Shown: positions 22,850 to 34,100 of the stretch, piece by piece
Layout of the letters: each line of letters opens with the position of its first letter
How positions within the stretch are numbered: the stretch's first letter is position 1
DNA from: Amphimedon queenslandica
Taxonomy: Eukaryota; Porifera; Demospongiae; Haplosclerida; Niphatidae
NCBI RefSeq assembly: GCF_000090795.2
Contig: NW_003546601.1
Span: forward strand, 56,718 to 105,782
Reading direction: 5' to 3'
DNA: 49,065 nucleotides
Notes under the pieces: generated by a model
The model's database searches: none
Told to the model about the DNA's origin: nothing
The model's input: the letters and a program-made list of their open reading frames with translations, nothing else
Made by a program: the position numbers and the translations under genes

Positions 22850-23889
22850 AGAACATTCTAGAATTCTCCTTATAGTATATAAACGATTTAATCTATAGTT
22901 AGGCCTTGGCGGATTATGCCAGCATAATTTTGAGCATAATAGGGCCCAAAAGCATAAGCATAATGTAAGCATAATAGAGCTATAAAGTAAAATTTTGAAA
23001 GAATGCATTGAGAAATGCAATAAACAGGCACTTGCACTCAATAAATTAACTGTTTTTATGTTTAAACAGCTACTATTGCTCACAATATACTTTAAAGAAG
23101 AAGGTGCACTATAAAACTATCCACGCAACGTCATAGAATCGCTTCCGCCCGTCACCGTATAAAACGAGGTGCCCTGGGCACATTATGGCGGCCACATTTG
23201 AAAATAACAAAATGGCTCCCGCACTGGCACTGTTCTTATCATGGCTAAATCACTAGCAAAACGCATTATAAAAACATTAAAATTAGTAAAGGCGAGAGAG
23301 TTAACCTACAAGCACAGGTAGAAAGCATGGCAAGAAGAGAAATGGTATAATTGACTTGAAGTAATAATTTTTTACATTATTATCAAATATTTATATTGTA
23401 TATTCTGAAAATCTGTCAACAGCCTAACAAACTTGGTCAATAATGCTATCAGGCAGGTTATAAGTGATAGTGGCAAAGAAATAGCCCTCATTACTACATA
23501 AAAAACCAACCCAGGAACTGCCACCACTGGGACCAGAAGGCCTGGCCGACTACCAATTATCAGCCACCCTCATCAAGTAGAAGTGGTTACAGCAAGAGAC
23601 CCCCACTTGGTCCTCAATCAGATCCTAGTACTGGTAGCAGTTGCAACATTCAACGATCCACTGGAAGTAGTAAATACAAAAATTATATTATTCTAAATTA
23701 TTAAGCATATACAATAACAGAGTTGAATGGATATGGGGATGGTGAGAAGCTTCCTGTAGTTGTGTACATCTTCCCAACTTTACCAAGTAATGCCGATCAA
23801 AATATGGCAGTACTGTGCTGGTAATATACCAGCACAAGTATATGCTAGTACGAGCCTAAAAAATGTTAATGCCAATTAATGTATGATTA

Positions 23890-24329
23890 CCGTATAGCCA
23901 AAAAATTTCGTGAGGAATAAATTTTCGTATTTTCGTGATTACTGCTTGAATCACGAAAAATTAAACCCCCGAAAATAAATATTAATTGAGAGGCGTGGTT
24001 AACCACGCCTTAGACTAATAAACGTGCCCTCGTGTCAAGTCGTGTTCTCGGTCAAGCTGATGTCTCTGTTACTCTGTATTGCTATTTTAAGCATACTGCC
24101 TAGGTCAAAGATGATCTTCCCCATCTCTGGTGTCCACACTGATTTGTAGACATGGTGCCCCTTGACACAAGAGTCCGTCTCAAACCATGTTTTAATTAAA
24201 TAAGGCGTGGTCATTATTATTATTATTATTAAAATAAAATCACGAAAATATTTATCACGGAATTTAAAATTTCTCCATAAATTTCATTATTCACGAAATT
24301 TTAAGCCTCGAAAATTTTTGGCTATACGG
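23890..24329. mobile_element. MITE of the CCGTA group, probably composite
   Basis: Starts CCGTATAGCCAAAAAATTTC and ends with GAAAATTTTTGGCTATACGG, flanked by TA at 23888-23889 and 24330-24331. Inside, AGGCGTGGTTAACCACGCCT (23991-24010) and AAGGCGTGGTC near 24201 form a second inverted pair, so another short element probably inserted into it. Confidence 0.75.
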
Positions 24330-24691
24330 TACTTTACATTCACATTATACTTACTTCTGTATCTACTACATAATAAACTTGAGTTACGATTACAGGACTC
24401 AACTATCATTGAACTGAAATTCAGCACAAATCACATGACTTATACTATAATAATAATAGTAATAATATAAATAAATATAATTTTGATAATAATTATAATA
24501 AAATAATAATAATAATAACAAATAATACCTGACTGTAATTGATCACCCTTCGGTCAACCATATGACACTATCACCAACATGTGCGTCCCAATAGCCGATC
24601 CTATATCTATGCACAAAATGGCTGCTCTTCGACCCCATTACCAATACCTTATTTTATATTAATACTAATTTCAAACACATTATGTGACTAC

Positions 24692-24944
24692 CTGAAGTAT
24701 TGAGTATAACTAGTATCATGTGATAGAGCCTCTAAATGACCCTCTTTCCCGACTAAATCAGCAAGTAAGTGAGACAGCATTTCCAGCGCCTTCTTTTAGT
24801 GCCTAAAGACCCCTTTAACTCGATCAAGCCTAGCTAGAACTGGTCCTTATCTTCTTTGAGAGTAAAATGTAACTCAATTTGGTACCAAAATCCCTTTCTG
24901 CCTGCGTTTTTCCTTGAAGAAGCAACATCATCTAGAGCAGACAT
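24692..24944 (-). pseudogene. Broken first-exon-like coding fragment, unrecognised
   Basis: From ATG at 24944 the minus strand reads MSALDDVASSRKNAGRKGFW and on to LKEDKDQF, then stops. In another frame it continues RLDRVKGVFR, a stop, then KKALEMLSHLLADLVGKEGH up to a donor-like CAG|GTAGTC at 24692. The two frames look like one interrupted exon. I do not know the protein. 24330-24691 holds no other feature beyond AT-rich DNA. Confidence 0.35.
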
Positions 24945-25046
24945 TTTTACACGTGAAAAAAACGGAAGCCACCATGCCCAGGGCACCGCCTTTTATACCG
25001 CACCTTCTCGTTTAAGAACTTCATAATTGAATTACTGGCTCACATT

Positions 25047-25056
25047 NNNNNNNNNN
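25047..25056. other. Assembly gap (10 N)
   Basis: Run of N of placeholder length. It cuts the TRIM gene at its 3' side. Confidence 1.
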
Positions 25057-26023
25057 ATTCCTCTAGTTGATTGGTGATTAGCTTCTTAACACTGAGAACT
25101 TCACCTGGATCAGTACGCTCACTCACTGACGATGCAAGATGACGACCATGAGAAGCCTGTTTTACCAGTTTACGAAACCTATCCAACTGCTTCTCGACAG
25201 AATTCCTCTTAGCGCTAGCAATCTCTTCTATCTCCATTAGTAGATCATTGCATCTCTTATCTAAAGCAGCTTTAAGCTCTTCAAACGTTTCCTTAATTTC
25301 CTGCCTTACTTCTTCTTTACGTGTTACTATCTGCTCTAGCATCTTCTCTCCATTAGCAATAGCTTCAGTGACTGGAGGAATGACTCCATCACAACTAGCA
25401 ACACTTTCCTTTAATGCTGTACAAGCTGTTTCACCTTCATCTATGTAGTAATTGTAATTGTGACTTTTATGGTGAATGTTAAGACAAATCTGACAAACTA
25501 ATTTATCGCAATCCTTGCAGTAGTATGTCAGCTTTTCTGAATGTTGAATGCAATAAGCTGCCTCATGCTTAATAGCAGGTAATTCAATAGATTCCTTTGT
25601 TTCTAGATCAATCAACTTGTGATTTGCTTCTTTCTTGTTTCGCTTATGAACTTTCTTGCAAAGATCACACAGAAACTGGCCACACTCACAGCAATACATG
25701 ACAGCTGCATCACTGGAATCATCGCATTTATCACACGATGTTGCTTCCTTACTAACAATCTTCTTTTTGATCGAAGCCTCTTTTGATTTATGTTCAAACC
25801 AAAGGTTTTGAGTGAGGCCTTCAATTTTACCATGAGGTAAATTAACGCTAGTGTCACACGTTGGACACTTTAATGAGGTATCAGCACTACCTTGCTTCTC
25901 TTTAGCTTTTATTAGACACTTCTTACAGAATGAGTGAAGACAGGGAAGCATGAGGGGGTCAGTGTAATACTCTGAACAAACCTCACAAGTCATAGTGATA
26001 GCTGGACTCGTGTTTTCTGCCAT
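25057..26023 (-). CDS. TRIM-type RING/B-box protein, 3' end lost in gap
   Basis: ATG at 26023 opens a frame of at least 322 codons to the gap. RING finger: C13, C16, C28, H30, C33, C36, C53, C56, the C3HC4 pattern, with DPLMLPCLHSFCKKC. First B-box about residues 96-140 (CDKCDDSSDAAVMYCCECGQ), second B-box about 158-195 (CIQHSEKLTYYCKDCDKLVC). A charged helical coiled coil follows (about 215-290). This is the tripartite motif order of TRIM E3 ubiquitin ligases. The usual C-terminal module (NHL, filamin, SPRY or other) cannot be seen, since after the gap the minus strand shows no continuation. Family knowledge: RING recruits an E2 and the coiled coil dimerises; target unknown. Divergent neighbour of the MED17 relic, with starts 200 bp apart. 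Confidence 0.92.
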
Positions 26024-27017
26024 TTCCTATGAAGAAAATAAATCATCACAACATGATACCACTGAATGAAGTATGGTACTTTTAAGAAGTGTTCTTAGTC
26101 AAAAAGCAACAGAGTATATGGTGAAAATGAACCAAGATGGACCGTAAAGAGAAAGAGCATGGAACCCCACCTTAAAGTGGGTTGTTATTTGATCTGCCCA
26201 CAAGTCACCCATGGCCGAGCCCATGGCGTCCAATGGTGATGCTGGTTTCAAGGTCTCAGTAGAATCACTCGATACTACAAGAGTCAAGGAGAGTCAACTA
26301 TGATGGAGAAGAGATATATGAAGGGTAACAGTCATATATTATAATAATACAGAGTGCAATTCTAGTTGAATATGCCCACTAATTATTGCAAATTTAAGTT
26401 GGGAATTCTAAACTAAATACTGTAAGGAGACAATTGTTAGCAGGTATTTAATTTAGCAAATTTTAGTGATATTAAAGAAATTGCTAGCTTTAGTCTGTGC
26501 TAACTTTAATTTCTAATTAAATTATTAATAGTTATTAATATTAATTATTATAAAAAGCACTAACTTAAAAACCAGCCAAATGTCTGTATCATAAAAATTG
26601 CTAAAATAAGTACACACTAATAATTGTCTCCTTAAGGTAATTAATAGCATTAGAATAGGTACTTGTAACATGCAAATGATACTGTAGTTTGCCATTAAAT
26701 ATATTATGTATTTATTTGTAGCCTGGACTGAGACCTTCTCTCTCTCAGAAACTAAGTGAATTAGCTCAACATGTTGACTTTAGAGAAGAGAGAGCTGATA
26801 ATGATAATGACAGAGAAGAAGGAAAGAAGAAACAAGAGGAGGAGGAGGAGGAGGGAGTTTCTGGTCCTATAACTAAGAAACCAAGTCATCTGGCCATGGG
26901 AATTCACACACTCAAAACTCAAGTACATAAATGCATGTATTTATATAAACAAGAGTGTAAATCATGTATCACTGTATTACATATATAGACCAGTTGTTGC
27001 TAATAGAACTTTAAGTA

Positions 27018-27223
27018 TCGTATAGGGGTTTTATTTTGTTGGTATAAAATTTTGCGAATTTGTTCAGATTTGCCATTTGTTGGTATAAATTTTCATGAAT
27101 CTTACCTTCTGCAGCCATTTTTACTAGTGTGCCACACCTCTTTTGTGGAATTTAATTTCGTGAATTTAACGAAAACTCGAAATTCGCAAAATTTATTACC
27201 AGTGAAATATAACCCCTATACGG
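27018..27223. mobile_element. MITE of the CCGTA group inside MED17 intron 2
   Basis: Left end TCGTATAGGGGTTTTATTT (first base changed from C), right end AACCCCTATACGG; TA at 27016-27017 and 27224-27225. Interior carries the same TTCGTGAATTT / AAATTCGC style motifs as the 7735 and 23890 elements. Confidence 0.75.
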
Positions 27224-27546
27224 TATATTCATTGTGATACCATAAATAAACTAAAGTTTTTCTACCGCCATTTTGGAGTCTTAGTTTACTATAAGTAGAA
27301 TAGGAGAAAGCAATATCTTTGCTTCCATAGGTCCTAGTGAGTAGTGACACTTATTAAAGTCCATGAGCCAACTCCAGACACTGGATGATGGTCAGTAAGC
27401 AGTAGCAAGATTGCTGTAATGAAAAATACAGCAGTTTTTGGAGAATAAGCTCTTTTCACGATCACTCCATAGACAACCATTGAAACTAGGGCTCCAAAAT
27501 GGCGGCAGGAAAATTTTACTTTATTTACGGTATCACAATGAATATA
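27224..27546. mobile_element. Foldback element with ~55-bp inverted ends
   Basis: Left arm TATATTCATTGTGATACCAT... reaching CCGCCATTTTGGAG, mirrored at 27490-27546 (CTCCAAAATGGCGGCAGG ... CAATGAATATA). It directly abuts the previous MITE. It could be one element, or a MITE with TACCGTAAATAAAGT ends inserted in an older foldback. Non-coding; within MED17 intron 2. Confidence 0.75.
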
Positions 27547-28520
27547 CTTAAAATTCTATGAATATAGTTAGTGCCAACTGATCTATAAGAGATAGTTAAA
27601 CTTTTATTATTAGTTTTGTCTTTATTGCAGGCAAGCATTGACTGAAGGTAGTGTACTGTCTGATGTGTTAGAAATTGTTCATAATCATCATCAATACTTG
27701 TCACTGGATCCAGTTTATGTTAACAAGAAATACAAGAAATACACATTACCTCCTTCATATCAATACCAAATTAAAAAGAAGGTTAGCTTCTCATGATTTG
27801 TTACTTTACTCAGTTATGCATGCACAATACATGTACCTCAATATAGAAGATTATAAAGGCATAGTATTGGCCATAGTGTGAATGTACTATTTCTTTACCT
27901 GTATTGTGTTTAATATAATTAGGTACACAGATCAATAGCAGTTCTTTTAGTGAGCTTTGTCTCTATTAGATTCATAGTTAATGAATGTGTACACATTGTG
28001 TATGTACATGTACATGTATGTTGATTTTATTGTGAGTTTTTCTCAAGGCACTTGATGTATTCATAGCTTTAAAGATATTAAGAAAAGGAGGTGAGCCACT
28101 CAAGAGATTATCCAGTCAAACTGATCACAAGTTTTACAGAGCATTATATGATTTAAGAAGAAGATGGATACTACGTAGAACAGCTAATGGAGTCAGTGGA
28201 GACCTCAGCTATAGATCAGGTAACTTAATCGTAATGAAGTATGACACACACACAGTATAAGAGTAATGGGTACTTTAAAAATTCACTGAAAAATAGTGTG
28301 TTGTGGTTTGACCTTAGACTAATTTGTGTAACTGTGGTTTATGTGAGGGATGACAGCTCTGGCTTGCTCAGGCTTGCCCAGGTTGTCATATAACTAGGAA
28401 CTCTCATTGTTATGTGTTTGTCATGTGTGTGTGATATGTATAACCGGTTTTAACTTGTTTGTATCACATGATTTTTAATAAATGATGTACATATAAAAGT
28501 GCCCAACCATTTCTGGTAGG

Positions 28521-28866
28521 TAGTGGTGGGTGATACTGGCCAAAATGGATTTGATACGATATCGATTGATATCAGCTCATATCAGGAGTATTGATATAGT
28601 TTCAATACGATATTTAGACCACACCTATGGAGTCACACCCCTTATTACTAACTTTTTTGATCGATGTTTTTATGCACGTGTATTCACGTGTGTGTATTAT
28701 ACATCATTAACTTATTAAAATTTTCATTATTAATATTAGTTCACCTTAATAAATGGGCGTGGTCAACGTATTGATCCGGATTCCTTCAAAATTTTGATAC
28801 CAATACGAATCGATGCCGTAAAATATTGTTTGTATCAATAAAATATTGATATATCACCCAGCACTA
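28521..28866. mobile_element. MITE with TAGTGSTGGGTGATA ends, ~8-bp flanks
   Basis: Left TAGTGGTGGGTGATA, right complement TAGTGCTGGGTGATATATCA. Flanks CTGGTAGG and CTGGTGTG agree at 6 of 8 positions, as for a decayed 8-bp duplication, which suggests a hAT-type element. The interior is rich in GATAT/ATATC palindromes. The 28220-28520 and 28870-29089 flanks show no genes. Confidence 0.6.
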
Positions 28867-29337
28867 CTGGTGTGTACAGTTGATTCTTTGGCCAAATGGT
28901 TCTTGTAGTTGGTGTAAGCCCGTGGGCACGTGTTGATCTCTTACAGTGGTGAGGGAGACACAGAAAGGAGACAGTCAATGGGAGACAGTAACATTGTCAC
29001 TATGAGAGACAGGAGTGAGGGAGAGACACCTTAGGTACTAGACTAGTGTGTATTTGTACTGTGAGGTACAAGCCGTGACTATAGTGCTCAAAAATCACGT
29101 CAAAGTCCCTGTACTGGGATTTTGGCCAAATTTTGTCAAAATGAAGAGGAGAGAATCCTCCATTTTAGTAATTTTGTCTGATACACACACATGTACTTAG
29201 GTTGTGTAGGAAGTTTGAATGGACTCTTGTCAAATTTGAACTTTTAAAGTTGCTCCAAATGCCACAGTATTGTAGTGCTTGCCAGCTCATGAAGCATGCT
29301 GTTTAGCTCACTTGTGGGAAACCCTGCAATACATGTA

Positions 29338-29595
29338 CCGTATTTCCTTAAATAAAAGCCCGGGCGTCTATTTCCTAAAATGATACTTGGACCTCCAAAA
29401 AATATATAAAAAATAAAAAAAACTTTGGCCCAGAGCGGGATTCGAACCCGCGGCCTCAAGCTTTGACTTTTGGAACTTCAGGCATTGCCCACTAGACTAC
29501 TGAGTCACTCCTAGGCTGGTGTTGCGTATTTATAGTTTAATTCTATTGCTACCCCGGCGTTTATTCGAATGCGGCTTCTATTTAAGGAAATACGG
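29338..29595. mobile_element. MITE carrying a tRNA-like sequence, 8-bp target duplication
   Basis: Ends CCGTATTTCCTTAAATAAAA and the complement CCGTATTTCCTTAAATAGAA, flanked on both sides by TACATGTA (29330-29337, 29596-29603). The paralogue at 21850-21860 reads AATACATGTATGC with one TACATGTA and no element. The middle contains a minus-strand tRNA-like segment. Confidence 0.85.
29427..29512 (-). other. tRNA-derived sequence with A and B boxes
   Basis: On the minus strand, TAGTCTAGTGGGC (29499-29487) fits the A box and GGTTCGAATCC (29448-29438) is a perfect B box, with GCGGG/CCCGC as T stem. The ends do not pair as an acceptor stem (AGGAGTG against TCTGGGC), so it is not a working tRNA. It may still be a pol III promoter. 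Confidence 0.65.
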
Positions 29596-30425
29596 TACAT
29601 GTATAAAAAAAGGTAATAAAAATTAGAGGTGATTTTTGGGATTCAATTAAAAATAGCCATGTGCTACAGTGTATACATATATAATGGCCTTTATTTTATT
29701 AGGTTGCCCATTTTTAATATTTATAACTTCAAAATTATGTCTCATAATCAGTTCAAAACTTTCTACACAGCATAAGGACATAAATATGTATCAGAAATGC
29801 AATAAAAAATATTGAAGTTAATTTTGGAGCCTTTGCTTTTTTCAAAAATTGATTTAAAAAAAAAATTGGACAGAGTTTACCTCTGACAACATATTTTGTG
29901 TTGATAAGAGTGAAAGAGGAAATTTACATGACTTATTTCTATCCTATTCTCTGTCCTTTCCTCCCCACCCTTACTCTCTCCTCCTCCTCTCATTCTCTAG
30001 TGGTTTAATGGACAGGATTGTATTATCATCAAAATCAGGTCACATGTCACATTATTTTGCTAAAAGAGTGAGTTTTATTGATTTTGTCTTATGTTTAAAT
30101 ATTCTTTTTTTTCATTGCTCTATTGTGAATCCATTGGTTACAAATCATTAGATTAACTCCACTGAAGAGTATCATTCAACTTGATCCTTGCCTGCGTCAC
30201 ATGAGTGGGTGTGTTATCAGGGGCTGGTGGTGTTGTAAGTGATGGAGAAAAAACTGATACTGACTACTGAGAGTGAATAAGAAGAAGCTAAACCAGTCAC
30301 TGTATGCTCTCTCTCCTCTTGCTCTGATCTTTTATGATCCTCTCTCTTTTTATCTTCCTCCTCTGTCTCCTCATTCCCCTCTATCTCTTTCCCCCTCTCT
30401 CCCTCTCCTCTCTCTCTCATTTCAG

Positions 30426-30494
30426 GTAAGGTTTGCTAAAGCTGCAGCTAAAGGTAAACAAAAGGTTGAGCCTGAGGAACTTTGGAAACTCTAA
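30426..30494 (+). CDS. Terminal-exon-like fragment, unrecognised
   Basis: After an unusually strong polypyrimidine tract and acceptor (CTCTCTCATTTCAG) the sequence reads VRFAKAAAKGKQKVEPEELW KL and then TAA at 30492. A basic then acidic C-terminus of this sort is believable, but 22 residues are too few to name a family. In the paralogous block the acceptor survives at 22665 and the exon does not. Upstream exons are not securely identified. Confidence 0.35.
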   Translation, partial: VRFAKAAAKGKQKVEPEELWKL

Positions 30495-30593
30495 GCTACC
30501 TCTAACCTGAAGTAAAGCTATTGATACTTGTTACTAGTATAGTATTTTATTATTTTTATTGTATTAGGTGTCAATGTATGGTAGTTGAAGAGG

Positions 30594-30663
30594 TGTGTCT
30601 CTTAATTCATTGGATCAATGTTCCCTCCCACTCAATGCACTGGAGACTGGAACTGAGACATAG
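30594..30663 (+). pseudogene. Gene X last-exon fragment
   Basis: GTGTCTCTTAATTCATTGG to the TAG stop repeats the last 23 codons of gene X (SLNSLDQCSLPLNALETGTE). The breakpoint marks where the duplicated module joins the 29-30.5 kb segment. 30664-31100 is the usual spacer shared with 6945 and 39326. Confidence 0.75.
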
Positions 30664-31108
30664 TGTCATTCTTCCTTAGGAATAGAGGTAAATGATACTA
30701 TTTATAGTTACACTGATACTATTTATAGTACAATGCTATTGATTGAGACTATGCTATTGTAGTATATGATATATCATTGTCTATTGTAGTAATTGATATT
30801 ATTTATAGTAACGATGCTAATGTACACATTTGGTAGTGATTTAGTAATTCAAAAATTGTCCATTGCACAAAAATTTGTTGTCGAAATCAACTCAAACTTT
30901 TTTATTAGCAACAGACAGACAGACGTAAATAGTAATAATGATGTATATTTCTTTGCTTGGCTCGTCCCCTTAATGTTTTACATTCATCTTGTAATAATGT
31001 ATCATTAATAATAATAATAGTTATAAACAGAACAAAGTAAGATACTATAGGCAGCCATCTTAACAAAATAAGTGATAATAGAAAATAATAATTTCAATAA
31101 AAAAAGAA

Positions 31109-34100
31109 CTAAGCAATCAACTGGTTTGATGTACAATATTTATCTCTAATGTTAGTAGCAATAGGTTTCTCTTCTATTGTATCCAGTGCTATAGCTAATG
31201 ATGACCAACTGGGACCTCCTTTCTCTCTCACTTTATCTTCTCCTCTTAACCAGGCAGACATACAAGCATGGAAACACTCCACTGTCTTTCCTCTATAGTC
31301 AGTTTCTATAGCCTTTAGTCTAGGATCATATAATCCTAAATGAAGTCCAAACTGAATCCATTTAGTACAATCCAATTGATTGAGTATTGTTAGCTCTTCA
31401 ATGACAATATCAAGATCTTTAATATCTATAGAAATAATAATTAATAATGTCTTATGCACACGGTCTGCACTCCCACTACCTGACAATTTAGCTAATACAT
31501 TTTAACATACCTAGCTTTATTGTAGTGACATCTGTGTTGAATACATTAGCCTTTATTTCAATCACTTCCTATACAATGATAATAATAGTACAGTCTATAA
31601 CTGATGTTTGTCAGTTTCAAGGTAGTGGTGTATTGCCGAAAGGTGAGTTTAACAGATGTGTACATTACTAGTATAAAAGCCACTCAACTCCAACCCACAA
31701 TTATGACAAATTGACAAAGAAGTCTGTGTAATTACATTTATTACTATAGTAAAAGCCACACAATGAAAACCCACAATTATGACAATTATGATAAGATATA
31801 AAATTACTTTCAAGGTATGACCTTTTGATCATTAGTGCTTGTATTAATGTGGGTTCAGAATATTTGCGTTGGGACCGGAAGTGCTGTATAACGCAATGAT
31901 AAACGCAACAATAGAGCAGAGTTCTATTCTTGCGTTCACCCATTGCATTATACAGCACTTCCAGTCGCAACGCAAATATTCTGAACTCACCTTTAATGTA
32001 TCAAACAGTTTGTGTGTGTTAATTCTTACCTTAATGTCACGCCCTCCTAATAGTGACAGGTTACTAATATCTGATAATGATTCATCAGGTAGGATCTTCT
32101 TCAATTTTGTACATGTAGTACCAGTGGTAACAAGAAATGGTCGTTGTTCAACTACTGCTGAGAGTACAGCTTTTACACTATACACTGTCCTTTCTCTTGG
32201 TGTATTCACAGGATAGGCTAGTTCTTTAGGATCAATAACTAACTCTTTTACCTCTAGACTGGGACAGGATTCTTTATAAACACTCATTACCTCTCCTATC
32301 ACATCTCTTCTTAGAGACACCATATTGTCACTGTAACCTTTCTCACAGGACATCATTACTAGTACACACTGGCTCTCATCCACAATCTCTACCAGTGATC
32401 CTACACCATGACCATTAGACCAATAAAATCCATTCTTCCAAAATTTACAGTAACGATTTAACTTGTCATCTTCTTGAGGTATAGCCATTTTGTAAGCAAG
32501 ACGTAATGAGAGGACATGGAAGTATCGAGGAGGAAAGAAATGATGTTTACTAGTACACTGTAGACACCAACCAAACTGGTACACTTGACTAGTCATCTCA
32601 TCAGGTCTATCAGTAGACAAAAGACATGGAAAGAACAACAACATTTCTCCTCTTCTTTCTGTCCCTCCCTCCTCCTCCTCTTCCACTGCTAACTGATGGA
32701 GGTTTGTCATTCTTAGGAAAGATGGATCATTCATTTGTTGACAGAGCTCCATGTTCTTTAGGAAACAGATCAACATGTCAGGATCATATTTAGGGAAAAG
32801 TCTAGTCAGACGAGACACACTAACAATACCAGTATTGCTAGCAATGTCAACACGTTCTTTAAATGTTTCTGGAGCAAAGAGAATCCCATTCACCTCAGTC
32901 AGAAGTATACCCTTATTCACAACAACCCATACCTTGTCTTCACTTTTAAGAACACTGATCAAACCAGTTGAGTGCAATGAATCAAGAGCATCCAAGACAT
33001 CTTCTCTCTTATCTGATAAATTATAATCATTATTGTCCTCAGTAGCAAATGTTACATCAGAGAGGGTCAGTATATTCTCTTTCCTTTCCTCCAGTAGACC
33101 ATACATCATGTGACAATAAAGACTCAAATTCCTTCCACTTGTACTACGAATGGACCCACAGGCACTAGACAACTTATTAAAGAAGGAATCCACACCACTC
33201 CCACCAAGCTTACGACAATCTAAGAAGATACTATCACACCTTTCCCTTACAATAATTTCCTTTAATCCTTCCTTTTTCCTTCTCCTTTCAAAAGGATTAG
33301 TAAATGTCTCATCCACATGACTGACTATTAAAATAACGTGGCATTGATTAAGAGCTTTCTGTGCTTCATTTCTGACAACTGTTAGCCACTGATGAAGCTG
33401 TTTGACTGGTTCCTTCTCCAATATATTGACTACTATTAGGAACACACCACCAGAACCTTGTAACAGATTTTCAATGACAGCACTGTGACTTGAGTAGTAT
33501 TCAGAATGACCAGCAAAATCATGAAGAATGATGTTGCCCAGTGTCCTGTGTTGTAGTTTATAAGGAATGATACCAGCAGTACAAGGCACCACCCCTCCAA
33601 CATTTCTAAAGGAACCAAGAACAATAGAACCAGTAGCTGTCTCATTGATGACATTACTAAGTGTACTTTTACCAGCTCCAGGATTACCCACAAGGAGGAC
33701 GTTAACATAAGAATCAATTGGATGAGATGATTTTATATCACCAAACTTCTTAAAGATAGGAAGAGTAGTAGTCCCACCTCTCTGCTTTGCCTCTTTAGCT
33801 AGTTGTAATGGTGTTTTTCCCTGATTGTCTTTAGCTAATGGATCACATTTACCAGTTGATAGTAAACATTCAATAGCTTCAGAATGACCCCAACGAGCAG
33901 CATTGTGAAGTGGTGTCCACCCCTTCTTGTCAAGAGCCATTGGATCACAATTACACTCATTAATTAGATATTTGATTACATCAGGTGAGTTGCTTATACC
34001 AGCTGCTTTATGAAGAACAGTCTCACCATCATTGTTAGTAGTCATTGGATCACAGTGACACTCTTTAATGAGATACTTTACACTATCAATGTGCCTAGCA

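Larger units (their letters stand above)
23101..25006. repeat. 1.9-kb segment with inverted ends
   Basis: GTATAAAACGAGGTGCCCTG (23157 on) faces its near-complement around 24974-24999 (CAGGGCACCGCCTTTTATAC), and AAGGTGCACTATAAAA at 23101 faces TTTTATACCGCACCTT ending at 25006. Inside are a MITE (23890-24329) and a broken coding exon (24692-24944). It could be the ends of a larger DNA transposon or a foldback duplication; no transposase is visible. 23181-23889 shows no recognisable gene. Confidence 0.5.
26223..28219 (+). pseudogene. MED17: MED17 (Mediator subunit 17), truncated and frameshifted copy
   Basis: Four exons match the N-terminal third of Mediator subunit MED17, a head-module core subunit. 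Exon 1 is 26223-26324: FKVSVESL then, one frame off, VNYDGEEIYE (human-type IESA..EVGLDGTETY). Exon 2 is about 26733-26922: SLSQKLSELAQHVDF and, in another frame, WPWEFTHSKLK. Exon 3 is 27631-27781: QALTEGSVLSDVLEIV and LSLDPV. Exon 4 is 28048-28219: FYRALYDLRRRW and GDLSYRS, donor TCAG|GTAACT. Phases agree only if one extra A is ignored in exon 1 (near 26291) and one in exon 2 (near 26888). Introns are kept, so it is not a processed copy. No further exons are found before the window changes to duplicated DNA at 29 kb. Pseudogene, or a real gene with two assembly errors and its 3' half elsewhere. Confidence 0.85.
29090..30425 (+). repeat. Segmental duplication, copy 2 of a pair
   Basis: Paralogue of 21600-22680, interrupted by a MITE at 29338-29595. 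It keeps the exon-like piece after TCATTCTCTAG (30000) and a long CT-rich tract at 30308-30425 that ends in a strong acceptor. Confidence 0.7.

Noticed and set aside
24207-24470. Plus-strand 87-codon frame
   Set aside because: It spans the right end of a MITE and an AT-rich triplet run; no family resemblance or splice context.
29427-29512. A working tRNA gene on the minus strand
   Set aside because: A and B boxes are good, but the two ends cannot pair as an acceptor stem and the whole lies inside a MITE; scored as tRNA-derived.
32751-33026. Plus-strand open frame that recurs opposite the COR region in several copies (also 9566, 15867, 41939)
   Set aside because: It recurs because the minus-strand gene is duplicated. 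It lacks codon or domain evidence and is not linked to splice sites.
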